This document shows positions 18,239-26,901 of a stretch of DNA of 64,000 nt, in pieces; within the stretch, counting starts at the first letter, position 1, and every line of letters begins with the position of its first letter. This DNA comes from Rhizobium viscosum (lineage in GTDB: Bacteria > Pseudomonadota > Alphaproteobacteria > Rhizobiales > Rhizobiaceae). The DNA is taken from positions 558,001 through 622,000 of the forward strand of contig NZ_JADBEC010000001.1 in NCBI RefSeq assembly GCF_014873945.1, in the 5' to 3' direction. The notes below the pieces were generated by a model, which ran no database searches, had not been told where the DNA came from, and saw only the letters and a program-made list of their open reading frames with translations. The position numbers were made by a program, and so were the translations under genes.

Positions 18239-18976
18239 TCAGATCATGGCCATGCCGCCGTTTACGTGCAGGGTCTGACCCGTCATATAGGCCGCTTCCG
18301 AGGAGGCGAGATAGACGACGGCAGACGCCACTTCGGCGCCGGTTCCCATGCGCTTCATGGGGATCGCGCCCATGATCGTTTCCTTCTGCTTTTCATTCAG
18401 CTTGCCGGTCATGGCGCTTTCGATGAAGCCCGGAGCGACGCAGTTGACCGTCACATTGCGGGTCGCGATTTCCTGGGCCAAAGACTTCGAGAAGCCGATC
18501 ATGCCTGCCTTGGAGGCGCAGTAGTTGGCCTGTCCCGGATTGCCGGTCACACCGACGATCGAAGTGATGTTGATGATGCGGCCATAGCGGCGGCGCATCA
18601 TCGGATGGGTGAGTTCGCGTGTCAGGCGGAAGGTCGCCGTCAGGTTCACTTCGAGAACGGCATCCCAGTCCTCGTCGCTCATGCGCACGAAGAGGCCGTC
18701 CTTGGTGATGCCGGCGTTATTGACCAGGATATCGACGCCTTCGAGATCGGCTTCCGCCTTCTGGCCGAGAGCCTTCACCTCATCGCGATCCGACAGGTTC
18801 GCCGGGAAGATCTTCACGCGGTCGCCGAGCTCATTTGCCAAAGCCTCGAGCTTTTCGACACGAGTGCCGTGCAGGCCGACGATGGCGCCCTGCTTGTGGA
18901 GAAGGCGGGCGATTTCCTCGCCGATGCCGCCCGATGCGCCGGTGACGAGAGCCTTGCGGCCGGAAAGATCGAACAT
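18239..18976 (-). CDS. fabG: 3-oxoacyl-ACP reductase
   Basis: The 245-residue short-chain dehydrogenase reduces 3-ketoacyl-ACP with NADPH. It shows TGASGGIGEEIARLL, LVNNAGITKDGLF and the catalytic Ser-Tyr-Lys with YCASKAGMIGF. AAGGAA lies 8 nt upstream of the ATG. It follows fabD by 29 nt, and its place in the fab cluster separates it from other SDRs. Confidence 0.95.
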   Translation of the reverse strand: MFDLSGRKALVTGASGGIGEEIARLLHKQGAIVGLHGTRVEKLEALANELGDRVKIFPANLSDRDEVKALGQKAEADLEGVDILVNNAGITKDGLFVRMSDEDWDAVLEVNLTATFRLTRELTHPMMRRRYGRIINITSIVGVTGNPGQANYCASKAGMIGFSKSLAQEIATRNVTVNCVAPGFIESAMTGKLNEKQKETIMGAIPMKRMGTGAEVASAVVYLASSEAAYMTGQTLHVNGGMAMI

Positions 18977-19005
18977 GGGAACGTTCCTTATATGAAGTGG
19001 GGCAA

Positions 19006-19950
19006 TCAGGCCGTGAGAGCGGCAATGGCAGCGTCGATATCGGCAGGGCCGTTGACCGAGACGCCATTAATATTCTTGTCGATGCGGCGCGCAAGGCCGG
19101 TCAGCACCTTGCCGGCACCGAGTTCATAGAGCGTGGTGACGCCATTTGCGGCAAACCATTCCACCGTTTCGCGCCAGCGGACCTGTCCCGTGACCTGCTC
19201 GACGAGAAGGGCTGCGATCTCCTCAGCGTCAGTGACCGGAGCGGCACGGACATTGGCGATGACAGGCACGACCGGGTTGGCCTTCTTCACGCCGGCGAGC
19301 GCCTCGCGCATGGCGTCGGCTGCCGGGGCCATCAGCTTGGAATGGAAGGGAGCGGAAACCGGCAACAGGATGGCACGCTTGGCGCCCTTGTCCGTCGCAA
19401 GGCCGGCGGCCTTTTCGACGGCCGACTTCTCGCCTGATATAACGAGTTGGCCGCCGCCATTGTCATTGGCGATCTGACAGGAGCCGGTCGCTGCAGCCTC
19501 CTCGCAGACGGCCTGCACATCTGCATGCTCCAGGCCAATGATGGCGGCCATGGCGCCGACGCCAACAGGCACGGCAGCCTGCATGGCATTGCCGCGGATG
19601 CGCAGAAGTCGCGCCGTATCGGCGATAGAGAAGGTGCCGGCGGCACAGAGGGCGGAATATTCGCCGAGCGAATGGCCAGCGACGTAAACGACCTTCGCTT
19701 TCAGGTCGAGACCCTTGGCTTCGAGCACGCGGATGACGGCCAGGGAGACGGCCATCAGCGCCGGCTGGGCGTTTGCCGTCAGCGTCAACTTGTCCTCAGG
19801 ACCGTTGAACATGACATCGGAAAGCTTTTCACCGAGCGCTTCATCGACCTCTTCGAAAACGGCGCGGGCTTCCGCAAAATTCTCGGCGAGATCCTTGCCC
19901 ATGCCGACGGCCTGGCTGCCCTGGCCGGGAAAAGTGAAAGCAATGGTCAT
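19006..19950 (-). CDS. fabD: Malonyl-CoA:ACP transacylase
   Basis: The 314-residue enzyme transfers malonyl from CoA to ACP. It has FPGQGSQAVGMGKDL at the N-terminus, the nucleophile motif GHSLGEYSALCAAG (Ser about residue 93) and the catalytic His in PVSAPFHSKLM. GAGGGAC lies 6 nt before the ATG. It heads the minus-strand fab operon, diverging from the aldo/keto reductase over 207 bp. Confidence 0.95.
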   Translation of the reverse strand: MTIAFTFPGQGSQAVGMGKDLAENFAEARAVFEEVDEALGEKLSDVMFNGPEDKLTLTANAQPALMAVSLAVIRVLEAKGLDLKAKVVYVAGHSLGEYSALCAAGTFSIADTARLLRIRGNAMQAAVPVGVGAMAAIIGLEHADVQAVCEEAAATGSCQIANDNGGGQLVISGEKSAVEKAAGLATDKGAKRAILLPVSAPFHSKLMAPAADAMREALAGVKKANPVVPVIANVRAAPVTDAEEIAALLVEQVTGQVRWRETVEWFAANGVTTLYELGAGKVLTGLARRIDKNINGVSVNGPADIDAAIAALTA

Positions 19951-20157
19951 TTTTCAGTCCCTCGATAGCGCCCATCGGGCCATTTCGCCTCCAATTGACA
20001 TTCTTTCTTTCAGAGTCAAGTGGCGGCAGATTCTCTCCAAAGCCTTTCGCCCCAGCGGGAATACCCGGTTTTTCCTCTTGCGCTTCACCAAATCCGGCCT
20101 AGATTTGCGCGGTTCTTCCCAAGCTCTTCCTTTCCCAGACCACGCCCAAGGTTTCCA

Positions 20158-21201
20158 ATGAAATACAATAAATTAGGCCGCACAGATATTTCCGTTTCCG
20201 AGATTTGCCTCGGCACCATGACCTGGGGCACGCAGAACAGCGAGGCGGAAGCCCATGAACAGATGGACTACGCTGTCCAGGAAGGTATCAATTTCTTCGA
20301 TACTGCCGAGCTTTATCCGACCACGCCCGTTTCGGCCGAAACGCAGGGCCGCACGGAAGACTATATCGGCAGCTGGTTCGAAAAGACCCGCAAGCGCAAG
20401 GACGTCATCCTGGCAACCAAGGTTGCCGGTACCGGCCGTTCCTACCTGCGTGACGGCGAAGGAGCCGACGCCAAGAATATCCGCATGGCGCTTGAGGCCA
20501 GCCTGAAGCGGCTGAAGACAGACTATGTTGATCTCTACCAAATCCACTGGCCGAACCGCGGCCATTTCCATTTTCGCCAGAGCTGGCATTACGATCCCTT
20601 CAAGCAGGACCGCACCAAAGCCGTCGCCAACATGACCGACATTCTGGAGACGATGGGCGAGTTGGTGAAGGCGGGCAAGATCCGCGCCTTCGGCCTGTCC
20701 AACGAAACGACCTGGGGTATCCAGAAATATTTGACGCTGTCCGAGCAAATGAACCTGCCGCGCGTCGCCAGCGTCCAGAACGAATACAATCTCCTCTACC
20801 GCCATTTCGATCTCGACCTGGCGGAACTCTCCCATCACGAGGATGTCGGCCTGCTCGCCTATTCGCCGCTTGCCGCCGGCATCCTGACCGGCAAGTACAT
20901 CAACGGCCAGAAGCCGGCGGGCACACGCGCCTCGATCAACAGTGATCTCGGCGGCCGCCTGCAGCCGCTGCAGGAAGCGCCGACGAAGGCCTATCTCGAC
21001 ATCGCCGCCCGCCATGGCCTCGACCCGGCCCAGATGGCGCTCGCCTTCTGCCTGACCCGCCGTTTCATGACTTCCGCCATCATCGGCGCAACTTCGATGG
21101 CACAATTGAGGACGGATATCGGCTCGGCGAACGTGGAGCTCAGCAGCGATGTACTTGATGAAATCGAGAAGGTTCATCGCCAGTATCCGATGCCGCTCTG
21201 A
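20158..21201 (+). CDS. Aldo/keto reductase (Tas-like)
   Basis: The 347-residue NADPH-dependent reductase begins MKYNKLGRTDISVSEICLGT and contains the catalytic Asp/Tyr stretch FFDTAELYP and the cofactor end region SAIIGATSMAQL. The long insertion with HWPNRGHFHFR resembles E. coli Tas. The physiological substrate is not evident. The ATG at 20158 is set by the conserved YNKLGRT start; the frame reaches back to 20020 without conserved sequence. A terminator follows directly, so it is probably monocistronic. Confidence 0.9.
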   Translation: MKYNKLGRTDISVSEICLGTMTWGTQNSEAEAHEQMDYAVQEGINFFDTAELYPTTPVSAETQGRTEDYIGSWFEKTRKRKDVILATKVAGTGRSYLRDGEGADAKNIRMALEASLKRLKTDYVDLYQIHWPNRGHFHFRQSWHYDPFKQDRTKAVANMTDILETMGELVKAGKIRAFGLSNETTWGIQKYLTLSEQMNLPRVASVQNEYNLLYRHFDLDLAELSHHEDVGLLAYSPLAAGILTGKYINGQKPAGTRASINSDLGGRLQPLQEAPTKAYLDIAARHGLDPAQMALAFCLTRRFMTSAIIGATSMAQLRTDIGSANVELSSDVLDEIEKVHRQYPMPL

Positions 21202-21227
21202 GAGCATTCGGCACATACAAATCAGAA

Positions 21228-21249
21228 GGGCGCCTCAGCGCCCTTTTTT
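21228..21249 (+). terminator. Terminator after the aldo/keto reductase gene
   Basis: Stem GGGCGC / GCGCCC with loop CTCA is followed by six T. It is a textbook rho-independent terminator 26 nt after the stop codon. Confidence 0.88.
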
Positions 21250-21335
21250 AATGTTCGTACAATCTAACCGTTCATAAGCAATGGTAAGTCGGAATAAACA
21301 TAAAATTGTATTTATTTAATAATATTAATTTATAG

Positions 21336-21364
21336 TTGAATTATATATTGTTTAAATACATACT
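21336..21364 (+). promoter_or_regulatory. Candidate promoter of the heme peroxidase gene in AT-rich DNA
   Basis: TTGAAT and CATACT are 17 bp apart, inside about 75 bp of strikingly AT-rich sequence (21290-21365). If correct, it covers the upstream TTG start at 21336 and supports initiation at 21411. Confidence 0.35.
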
Positions 21365-21410
21365 CCCCGCCGCCGGGCACAGGTATTGTGTCTCTTTCAT
21401 GGGGGATATC

Positions 21411-23021
21411 ATGCATCACGGAAGCAAGAACTTCGAAGTGACAGCGCCCCGCTCGCGCTTCTATCAAGGCGGCTTCGGCCGCATATTTGCGGACCTCGAT
21501 CCCTGGGCGCCGGAAGGCATACCCGATCACCAGCTTGAAGAGCATTTCCTGAAATTCGCATCCGATAACATGGTCGAATTTCCGGGCAAGCGGCCGGAAG
21601 AGATCATCTCCAACGACACCACGCCCGACGCAGGCAACCCGAACGCGCCGCTGAATTCAGCCATGCCATCCGGCTATGTCTATTTTGGCCAGTTCATCGA
21701 TCACGATCTGACACTCGATGTGACACCGCTCAGCGACGCCGAGCTCGACCCCAACCGTCTCCATAATTTCCGTACGCCGAGACTCGACCTCGACTGTCTT
21801 TACGGGCTGGGCCCGGATGCCCAGCCGCACCTCTATCAACACGACAGTACGACAGGGGCTTTTACCGGCAAGCTGCTCGTCACACAGATAACAGGTGCCG
21901 ATCTTGGTGCGCTGGACGGAAAACTCTTCGACCTACAGCGCAACAGCGAGGGCAAGGCCCTGATCGGTGACCCTCGAAACGACGAGAACTCCATCGTCGC
22001 ACAAATCCATCTCGCCTTTGCCCTCGCCCACAACAAGCTTGTGGACATCGCCATTTCCAAGACGCCATCGATCTCAAAAGTGGAAGCCTTCAATCAGGCA
22101 CGCAAGACATTGCGCTGGCTGTATCAATGGATCGTGTGGAATGATTTCCTGATGCGCATCACCGACAAGGGCGTGCACAATGCCGCGCTCTCCCGCAAGA
22201 AACAGCCCGACGGCCGGCATATCTGGAAAGCAGGATATGACGACGTCTATTCCTGGAAAAACCAGCCCTTCATGCCGCTCGAATTTTCCGTTGCGGCTTA
22301 CCGCTTCGGCCATTCGATGGTCCGCAACGCCTATCAGACGAACGTCCGCAAGCCGCCGGCGGGCGTCGGCACCTTCTTCCCAATCTTCAACAAGGATCAT
22401 TCAGGCGATCTTATCAGCGGCAGACCACTTGAAGTCCGGCGCGTTCTGCAGTGGGACTGGTTCCTGCAAATGAACAGTTCCGTGCAGAACTTTCCGCAGC
22501 GCGCCCGCAAGATCGACACGAAGCTTTCGAATGCACTGATGTTCCTGTCGGAAGATCCACAATCGCCGGCGGATCCCACCAAGGTTCTGAATGTCCTGGC
22601 TGCCCGCAACCTGACACGCGGTGTGCGCATGAAGCTGCCGGCCGGTGCTGATGTCGCCCGCCATCTTGGCGTGCCCGTCATACCCCTGACCGACAAAGAA
22701 CCGGCTACACTCTGGTATTATATACTGAAGGAAGCCGAACAGGCGGGCGGCAACCACCTGGGAGATGTCGGCTCGATTATCGTCTGCGCTACATTCGCCG
22801 GCATATTGAAAGGCGATCCGTTATCCTGGTTCAACCAGCAGCCCCTGTGGGAACCGGATGAAGATCCACTGCTGAAAGGCCAGCCGTTCAATGAAGACGG
22901 TGGGAACAAGGGCAATCCCGAATGGGGGCTTCCGGCCATTGTCAGGATGTCCGGTCTGCCCTTTGATGGCTCGCTTTTCTTCGTTGCTCAACCGGCCCCT
23001 CCTCAGCCTGTGACAGCCTGA
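21411..23021 (+). CDS. Animal-type heme peroxidase family protein
   Basis: The 536-residue protein matches the peroxidase-cyclooxygenase superfamily. The distal-histidine motif YFGQFIDHDLTLD is at about residue 90, the heme-binding stretch with the proximal histidine AAYRFGHSMVRNAY is at about 300, and RGVRMKLPAG lies later. Bacterial members oxidise halides or organic substrates with peroxide; the substrate here is unknown. I see no signal peptide or membrane segment, so it is predicted cytosolic or exported by another route. The ATG at 21411 follows GGGGGAT; an ATG at 21399 is an alternative. It stands alone between two hairpins and looks like an accessory gene. Confidence 0.82.
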   Translation: MHHGSKNFEVTAPRSRFYQGGFGRIFADLDPWAPEGIPDHQLEEHFLKFASDNMVEFPGKRPEEIISNDTTPDAGNPNAPLNSAMPSGYVYFGQFIDHDLTLDVTPLSDAELDPNRLHNFRTPRLDLDCLYGLGPDAQPHLYQHDSTTGAFTGKLLVTQITGADLGALDGKLFDLQRNSEGKALIGDPRNDENSIVAQIHLAFALAHNKLVDIAISKTPSISKVEAFNQARKTLRWLYQWIVWNDFLMRITDKGVHNAALSRKKQPDGRHIWKAGYDDVYSWKNQPFMPLEFSVAAYRFGHSMVRNAYQTNVRKPPAGVGTFFPIFNKDHSGDLISGRPLEVRRVLQWDWFLQMNSSVQNFPQRARKIDTKLSNALMFLSEDPQSPADPTKVLNVLAARNLTRGVRMKLPAGADVARHLGVPVIPLTDKEPATLWYYILKEAEQAGGNHLGDVGSIIVCATFAGILKGDPLSWFNQQPLWEPDEDPLLKGQPFNEDGGNKGNPEWGLPAIVRMSGLPFDGSLFFVAQPAPPQPVTA

Positions 23022-23033
23022 GATAAGAGCCTC

Positions 23034-23073
23034 GCAAGCGCATGTGACTGGCTTTTCTGCCATATGCGCTTGC
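23034..23073 (+). terminator. Long hairpin after the heme peroxidase gene
   Basis: A perfect 10-bp stem GCAAGCGCAT / ATGCGCTTGC encloses a loop that can itself pair (TGGC / GCCA). The tail CTTTCGCG has few T, so termination is likely but not certain. Confidence 0.55.
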
Positions 23074-23321
23074 CTTTCGCGCAAAAATCCGTATAAGCGC
23101 GCCTGTTCGTTAACCCGGTCTTCTGGCTGGTGGCTGAACGGAGGGCCGGTTTGCTTCATGCGAGCCGTTCGGAACGGAAGCGTTCCAGCCTCCCGTGTCT
23201 CCGCTCTCGACCGTCTCGGAAACGCTTTTCTTGCTTGGCGCTTATCGCCTCTCAGGAGCAGTCGTTGAGGCTTAGCCGCCGAATGCCGGGTTCTGATCAA
23301 CGCAAGAAAGGCAAAGCTGTC
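23074..23321 (+). other. Leader region of the rpsF operon
   Basis: About 250 bp without a supportable gene lie before rpsF. It should hold the promoter and 5' leader of the S6-S18 operon. Ribosomal operon leaders of this type can bind the S6:S18 pair as an autoregulatory element, but I cannot confirm the diagnostic structure by eye. Confidence 0.4.
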
Positions 23322-23780
23322 ATGGCTCTTTATGAACATGTATTCCTTGCCCGACAGGATATCACGTCGCAGCAGGTCGATGCCCTCGTAGAACAGTACA
23401 AGGGCGTGATCGAAGCAAACGGCGGTAAAGTCGGGCGTATCGAAAACTGGGGTCTCAAGTCCCTCACCTACCGCATCAAGAAGAACCGCAAGGCTCACTA
23501 CGCCCTGATGGACATTGATGCACCGGCAGCTGCGATCCAGGAAATGGAACGCCAGATGCGCATCAGCGAAGACGTTCTTCGCTACATGACCATCGCTGTT
23601 GAAAAGCACGAAGACGGCCCGTCTGCCATGATGCAGAAGCGCGACCGCGACGACCGTGGCCCGCGTGAAGGCGGCGACCGTGGCCCGCGCCGCGAATTCG
23701 GCGATCGTCCGCCGCGCCGTGACGGCGACTTCCAGCGTGGCCCGCGCCCTGACCGCGCTCCCCGCGAAGACCGTGCATAA
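23322..23780 (+). CDS. rpsF: 30S ribosomal protein S6
   Basis: The 152-residue protein has the S6 core [38 protein letters not shown] and [14 protein letters not shown]. After residue 105 it has a charged, Arg/Gly/Pro-rich tail with repeated DRGPR-type units, as in other alphaproteobacteria. S6 binds with S18 to the platform of the 30S subunit. The ATG at 23322 is fixed by the family start; the frame upstream to 23130 is not conserved. Confidence 0.96.
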   Translation: MALYEHVFLARQDITSQQVDALVEQYKGVIEANGGKVGRIENWGLKSLTYRIKKNRKAHYALMDIDAPAAAIQEMERQMRISEDVLRYMTIAVEKHEDGPSAMMQKRDRDDRGPREGGDRGPRREFGDRPPRRDGDFQRGPRPDRAPREDRA

Positions 23781-23792
23781 GGAGAAATAAGA

Positions 23793-24041
23793 ATGTCTGA
23801 ATCTTCCTCCGCTCCGGTCCGTCGTCCGTTCCATCGTCGTCGCAAGACCTGCCCGTTCTCCGGTGCAAACGCTCCGCGCATCGACTACAAGGACGTCCGT
23901 CTCCTGCAGCGCTACATTTCCGAGCGCGGCAAGATCGTTCCGTCCCGCATCACGGCCGTTTCCCAGAAGAAGCAGCGCGAACTCGCCCAGGCGATCAAGC
24001 GCGCACGCTTCCTCGGCCTGCTGCCGTACGTCGTAGCCTAA
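23793..24041 (+). CDS. rpsR: 30S ribosomal protein S18
   Basis: The 82-residue basic protein contains the S18 signature [20 protein letters not shown] and ends [12 protein letters not shown]. It partners S6 on the 30S platform. It starts 12 nt after rpsF with a GGAG upstream (AAGGAGAAATAAGAATG). Confidence 0.96.
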   Translation: MSESSSAPVRRPFHRRRKTCPFSGANAPRIDYKDVRLLQRYISERGKIVPSRITAVSQKKQRELAQAIKRARFLGLLPYVVA

Positions 24042-24050
24042 TTTGATATC

Positions 24051-24078
24051 GAAGCCCCGGATTCTGATCCGGGGCTTC
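24051..24078 (+). terminator. Hairpin after rpsR
   Basis: A perfect 10-bp stem GAAGCCCCGG / CCGGGGCTTC with an 8-nt loop lies 9 nt after rpsR. The tail is C/T mixed (CTCCCTTCC), so it may attenuate rather than end transcription into the DUF2232 gene and rplI. Confidence 0.6.
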
Positions 24079-24167
24079 CTCCCTTCCGCGATGGGCGCGG
24101 ATCGGAACCTTAAAACCCATGTTGAGGCATCTCCCGGATCGATTCAGGGAAACCCTCTAACTGCTTG

Positions 24168-25166
24168 ATGAAGCAGGACAGCGAAGTGACAAAACTGAAC
24201 CCGAAAACGCTTGCGATCGGCGCACTCGCCGGATTGACCGCCGCCTTGCTGGTGCTTGGCGCGAGCATGCAGCCGTCGTTCAGTGCGGTGCTTTACGCCG
24301 CTTCCGCGCTTCCCATCCTGCTCGTCGGCCTCGGCTGGGGCAATGCGGCCGCGATTTCGGCCGTTGTCACCGCCGCAGCACTCGGCGCGATCTTCATCTC
24401 CCCATCGTTTGCGCTCGTCATGACGCTGGTGACGCTGCTGCCGGCAGGCTGGCTGAGCCACCTTGCGAACCTTGCGCGCCCGGCCTCCGAACTCGGCGGC
24501 CCCGACAATCTGCTCGCCTGGTATCCGCTGTCCGATATCCTGCTGCATCTCTGCGGTCTCGTCACCTTCGCCGTCATCGTGACCGGCATCATGATCGGCT
24601 ACGGGCCTGAGATCACCGACCAGATGGTCGATGTGCTGATGGCCTCGCTGCAGGAGCAGCAGCCGACATTCGTTCCGGATCCGGTCGCGACCGCGCAGAC
24701 GAAGTCGCTCGTCGTTCTGATGTTGCCTGCAATACAGGGCGGCATCTGGGTGGTGATGCTGTTTGCCGCCTACTACATCGCGACGCGCATCGTTGTCGCT
24801 TCCGGTAAAAGCCTGCGCCCGCGCGAGGATATCCCCTCGTCGCTGCGCATGAACCGCAATTCGATCTTCATCTTCCTCGCCGGTCTTGCCGCCACCTTCA
24901 TGGGCGGCATTCCGGCGATGATCGGCGCCACGGTCGTCGGAGCCTTCGGCGCCGGCTTCCTGATGTCCGGCTTCGCCGCCCTGCATTTCCGCACGCGCGG
25001 CAAGGACTGGCGCTTGCCGGCCCTCATCCTGAGCTACCTGGCATGCACCATGATGCTGCCAGCCCTTTTCATCCTCGTGCTTGGTCTCGCCGATACCCGC
25101 AAGGCGATCGCCCTGACCCCGACCAAGGATGCCGACGCCCCCAAACAACCCGATAGCGAAATCTGA
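24168..25166 (+). CDS. DUF2232 polytopic membrane protein
   Basis: The 332-residue protein has about eight hydrophobic segments, for example LAIGALAGLTAALLVLGASM, LYAASALPILLVGLGWG and LSYLACTMMLPALFILVLGL. It fits the DUF2232 (YybS-like) family, often placed between rpsR and rplI in alphaproteobacteria and near rplI in Firmicutes. Function is unknown; its fold class resembles small-molecule uptake subunits, but that is only a resemblance. A GTG at 24186 with AGGA 7 nt upstream is a good alternative to the ATG at 24168. Confidence 0.8.
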   Translation: MKQDSEVTKLNPKTLAIGALAGLTAALLVLGASMQPSFSAVLYAASALPILLVGLGWGNAAAISAVVTAAALGAIFISPSFALVMTLVTLLPAGWLSHLANLARPASELGGPDNLLAWYPLSDILLHLCGLVTFAVIVTGIMIGYGPEITDQMVDVLMASLQEQQPTFVPDPVATAQTKSLVVLMLPAIQGGIWVVMLFAAYYIATRIVVASGKSLRPREDIPSSLRMNRNSIFIFLAGLAATFMGGIPAMIGATVVGAFGAGFLMSGFAALHFRTRGKDWRLPALILSYLACTMMLPALFILVLGLADTRKAIALTPTKDADAPKQPDSEI

Positions 25167-25187
25167 GAACAAGAAAGGAAAAACACC

Positions 25188-25766
25188 ATGGACGTCATCC
25201 TCCTCGAACGCATCTCCAAGCTCGGCCAGATGGGCGAAACCGTAAAGGTTCGCGACGGCTTCGCACGCAACTACCTCCTGCCGCTCGGCAAGGCACTGCG
25301 CGCCAACGCTGCCAACAAGGCCCGTTTCGAATCCGAGCGCGCAACGCTCGAAGCCCGTAACCTCGAGCGCAAGTCCGAAGCTCAGAAGGTAGCCGACGTT
25401 CTCGACGGCAAGTCCTTCATCGTCGTCCGCTCTGCCGGCGAAACCGGCCAGCTCTACGGCTCCGTCGCTGCCCGTGACGTCGTCGACATTCTGGCTGCCG
25501 AAGGCTTCAACATCGCCCGCAACCAGGTTCACCTCAACACGCCGATCAAGGCGATCGGCCTGCACAAGGTCGAGCTTCAGCTTCATGCCGAAGTTGAAAT
25601 CAATGTTGAGCTGAACGTTGCCCGCTCCACCGAGGAAGCCGAGCGTCAGTCCAAGGGCGAAGAGCTTACCTCTGTCGATGCCATCTACGGCGTTGACGAA
25701 GACGCGCTGCGTCCGGAAGACTTCTTCGATCCGGAAGCCGACGGCCTCGACGAAGACGAAGCATAA
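25188..25766 (+). CDS. rplI: 50S ribosomal protein L9
   Basis: The 192-residue protein starts [19 protein letters not shown] and has the L9 signature [15 protein letters not shown]9 binds 23S rRNA near the L1 stalk. The C-terminus carries an acidic extension ([20 protein letters not shown]) beyond the usual ~150 residues, as is common in rhizobia. It begins 21 nt after the DUF2232 gene and is followed by a strong terminator. Confidence 0.96.
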   Translation: MDVILLERISKLGQMGETVKVRDGFARNYLLPLGKALRANAANKARFESERATLEARNLERKSEAQKVADVLDGKSFIVVRSAGETGQLYGSVAARDVVDILAAEGFNIARNQVHLNTPIKAIGLHKVELQLHAEVEINVELNVARSTEEAERQSKGEELTSVDAIYGVDEDALRPEDFFDPEADGLDEDEA

Positions 25767-25790
25767 TTTCTGTCTTCAGACGGAACGGAA

Positions 25791-25817
25791 AGCCCGGCCT
25801 CCCGCCGGGCTTTTTTT
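25791..25817 (+). terminator. Terminator after rplI
   Basis: Stem AGCCCGGC / GCCGGGCT with loop CTCCC is followed by seven T. It closes the ribosomal operon and stands just before the convergent end of the efflux operon. Confidence 0.9.
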
Positions 25818-25819
25818 GT

Positions 25820-26881
25820 CTAATTCTCTGACGTCTGGCGCAGCGGTTCAGCACTCTTGTCGACATGGACAACGACAGAGAGGCCGGGTGCGAGCTCGGC
25901 GATCTGCTGATCATCGTCAATGCCGATCCTGACGCCGACGCGTTGAGCGATCTTGGTGAAATTGCCCGTCGCATTGTCAGGCTTGATAACTGCGAATTCG
26001 GAGCCAGCGGCAGGCGAGAAACGCTCGATATGCCCCTTGAGCTCACGCCGGTTCAGCGCATCGACAGAGATTACCACAGGCTGGCCGACCTTCATGCCGC
26101 CAAGCTGGGTTTCCTTGAAATTGGCGACCACCCAGACATCATCGGGAACAACGGCCATCAATTGTGTGCCGGCAGCGACATACTGGCCGATGCGAACACC
26201 GACTTCACCGAGATGGCCGTCTCGCGGCGCGGTAATCGCGGTATTCTGCAGGTCGATTTCTGCGAGATGGACGGCGGCTTCGGCGCCGACGACATTGGCC
26301 TCCAGCGAGGCCCGGTTGACGATTATGGCGGCGAGACTCTGCTTGGCGACTTCGAGCGCTGCTTCAGCCTGATGAACGGACGCTTTTGCCTGATCCAGCG
26401 TCGATTGCGCCTGTTCAGTTTCGCTGGTCGAGGCAATACCGCGATCGCCGAGGTTCTGTATGCGGTTGGAGGCAAGCTCTGCCCGCTTCAGGGCAGCATT
26501 GGCGCTGTCGATCTGCGCCTCGGCCGAGTTGATGTTGGCGTTGGCCGAAAGCTCCTGTTGATGCGAATTGGCAAGTGAGGCTTTCTGGGCATCGAGCGCT
26601 GCACGCGCCTGCGCCACCTTCTGCGCATAGATCCGGTCATCGATCTTTGCGAGCACCGCACCCTGCTTGACCTGTTGGTAATCCTTGACCGGCACGTCGA
26701 CGACATAGCCGCTGACTTGCGGGCTCATCAACGTCACGTAACCGCGCACATAGGCGTTGTCGGTCGTCTCGACCGATGTGGCGAAGGGCGGCAGGCGCCA
26801 GGCATAAAGGACGAGCAGGATGCCGGCTGCACCTGCAAGGAGCGTGACTGTTATTGCCGGGGAGCGAAGAAATTTGAACAT
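25820..26881 (-). CDS. HlyD/EmrA family efflux periplasmic adaptor
   Basis: The 353-residue protein has one N-terminal membrane anchor (AGAAGILLVLYAW), a biotinyl/lipoyl-like segment (YVTLMSPQVSGYVVDVPVKD), an Ala/Gln-rich coiled-coil hairpin (about residues 80-190) and a beta-barrel end. It forms the periplasmic part of a tripartite pump with the MFS protein encoded 20 nt upstream. An in-frame GTG three codons earlier (26890) is a possible start. It resembles EmrA and rhizobial RmrA; the substrate range is not shown by sequence. Confidence 0.87.
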   Translation of the reverse strand: MFKFLRSPAITVTLLAGAAGILLVLYAWRLPPFATSVETTDNAYVRGYVTLMSPQVSGYVVDVPVKDYQQVKQGAVLAKIDDRIYAQKVAQARAALDAQKASLANSHQQELSANANINSAEAQIDSANAALKRAELASNRIQNLGDRGIASTSETEQAQSTLDQAKASVHQAEAALEVAKQSLAAIIVNRASLEANVVGAEAAVHLAEIDLQNTAITAPRDGHLGEVGVRIGQYVAAGTQLMAVVPDDVWVVANFKETQLGGMKVGQPVVISVDALNRRELKGHIERFSPAAGSEFAVIKPDNATGNFTKIAQRVGVRIGIDDDQQIAELAPGLSVVVHVDKSAEPLRQTSEN

Positions 26882-26901
26882 GGCTATCACTCTGTCGAAT
26901 G

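Noticed and set aside
24144..25586. Minus-strand open frame of 480 codons opposite the DUF2232 gene and rplI
   Set aside because: Shadow of two supported genes; codon pattern is reversed.
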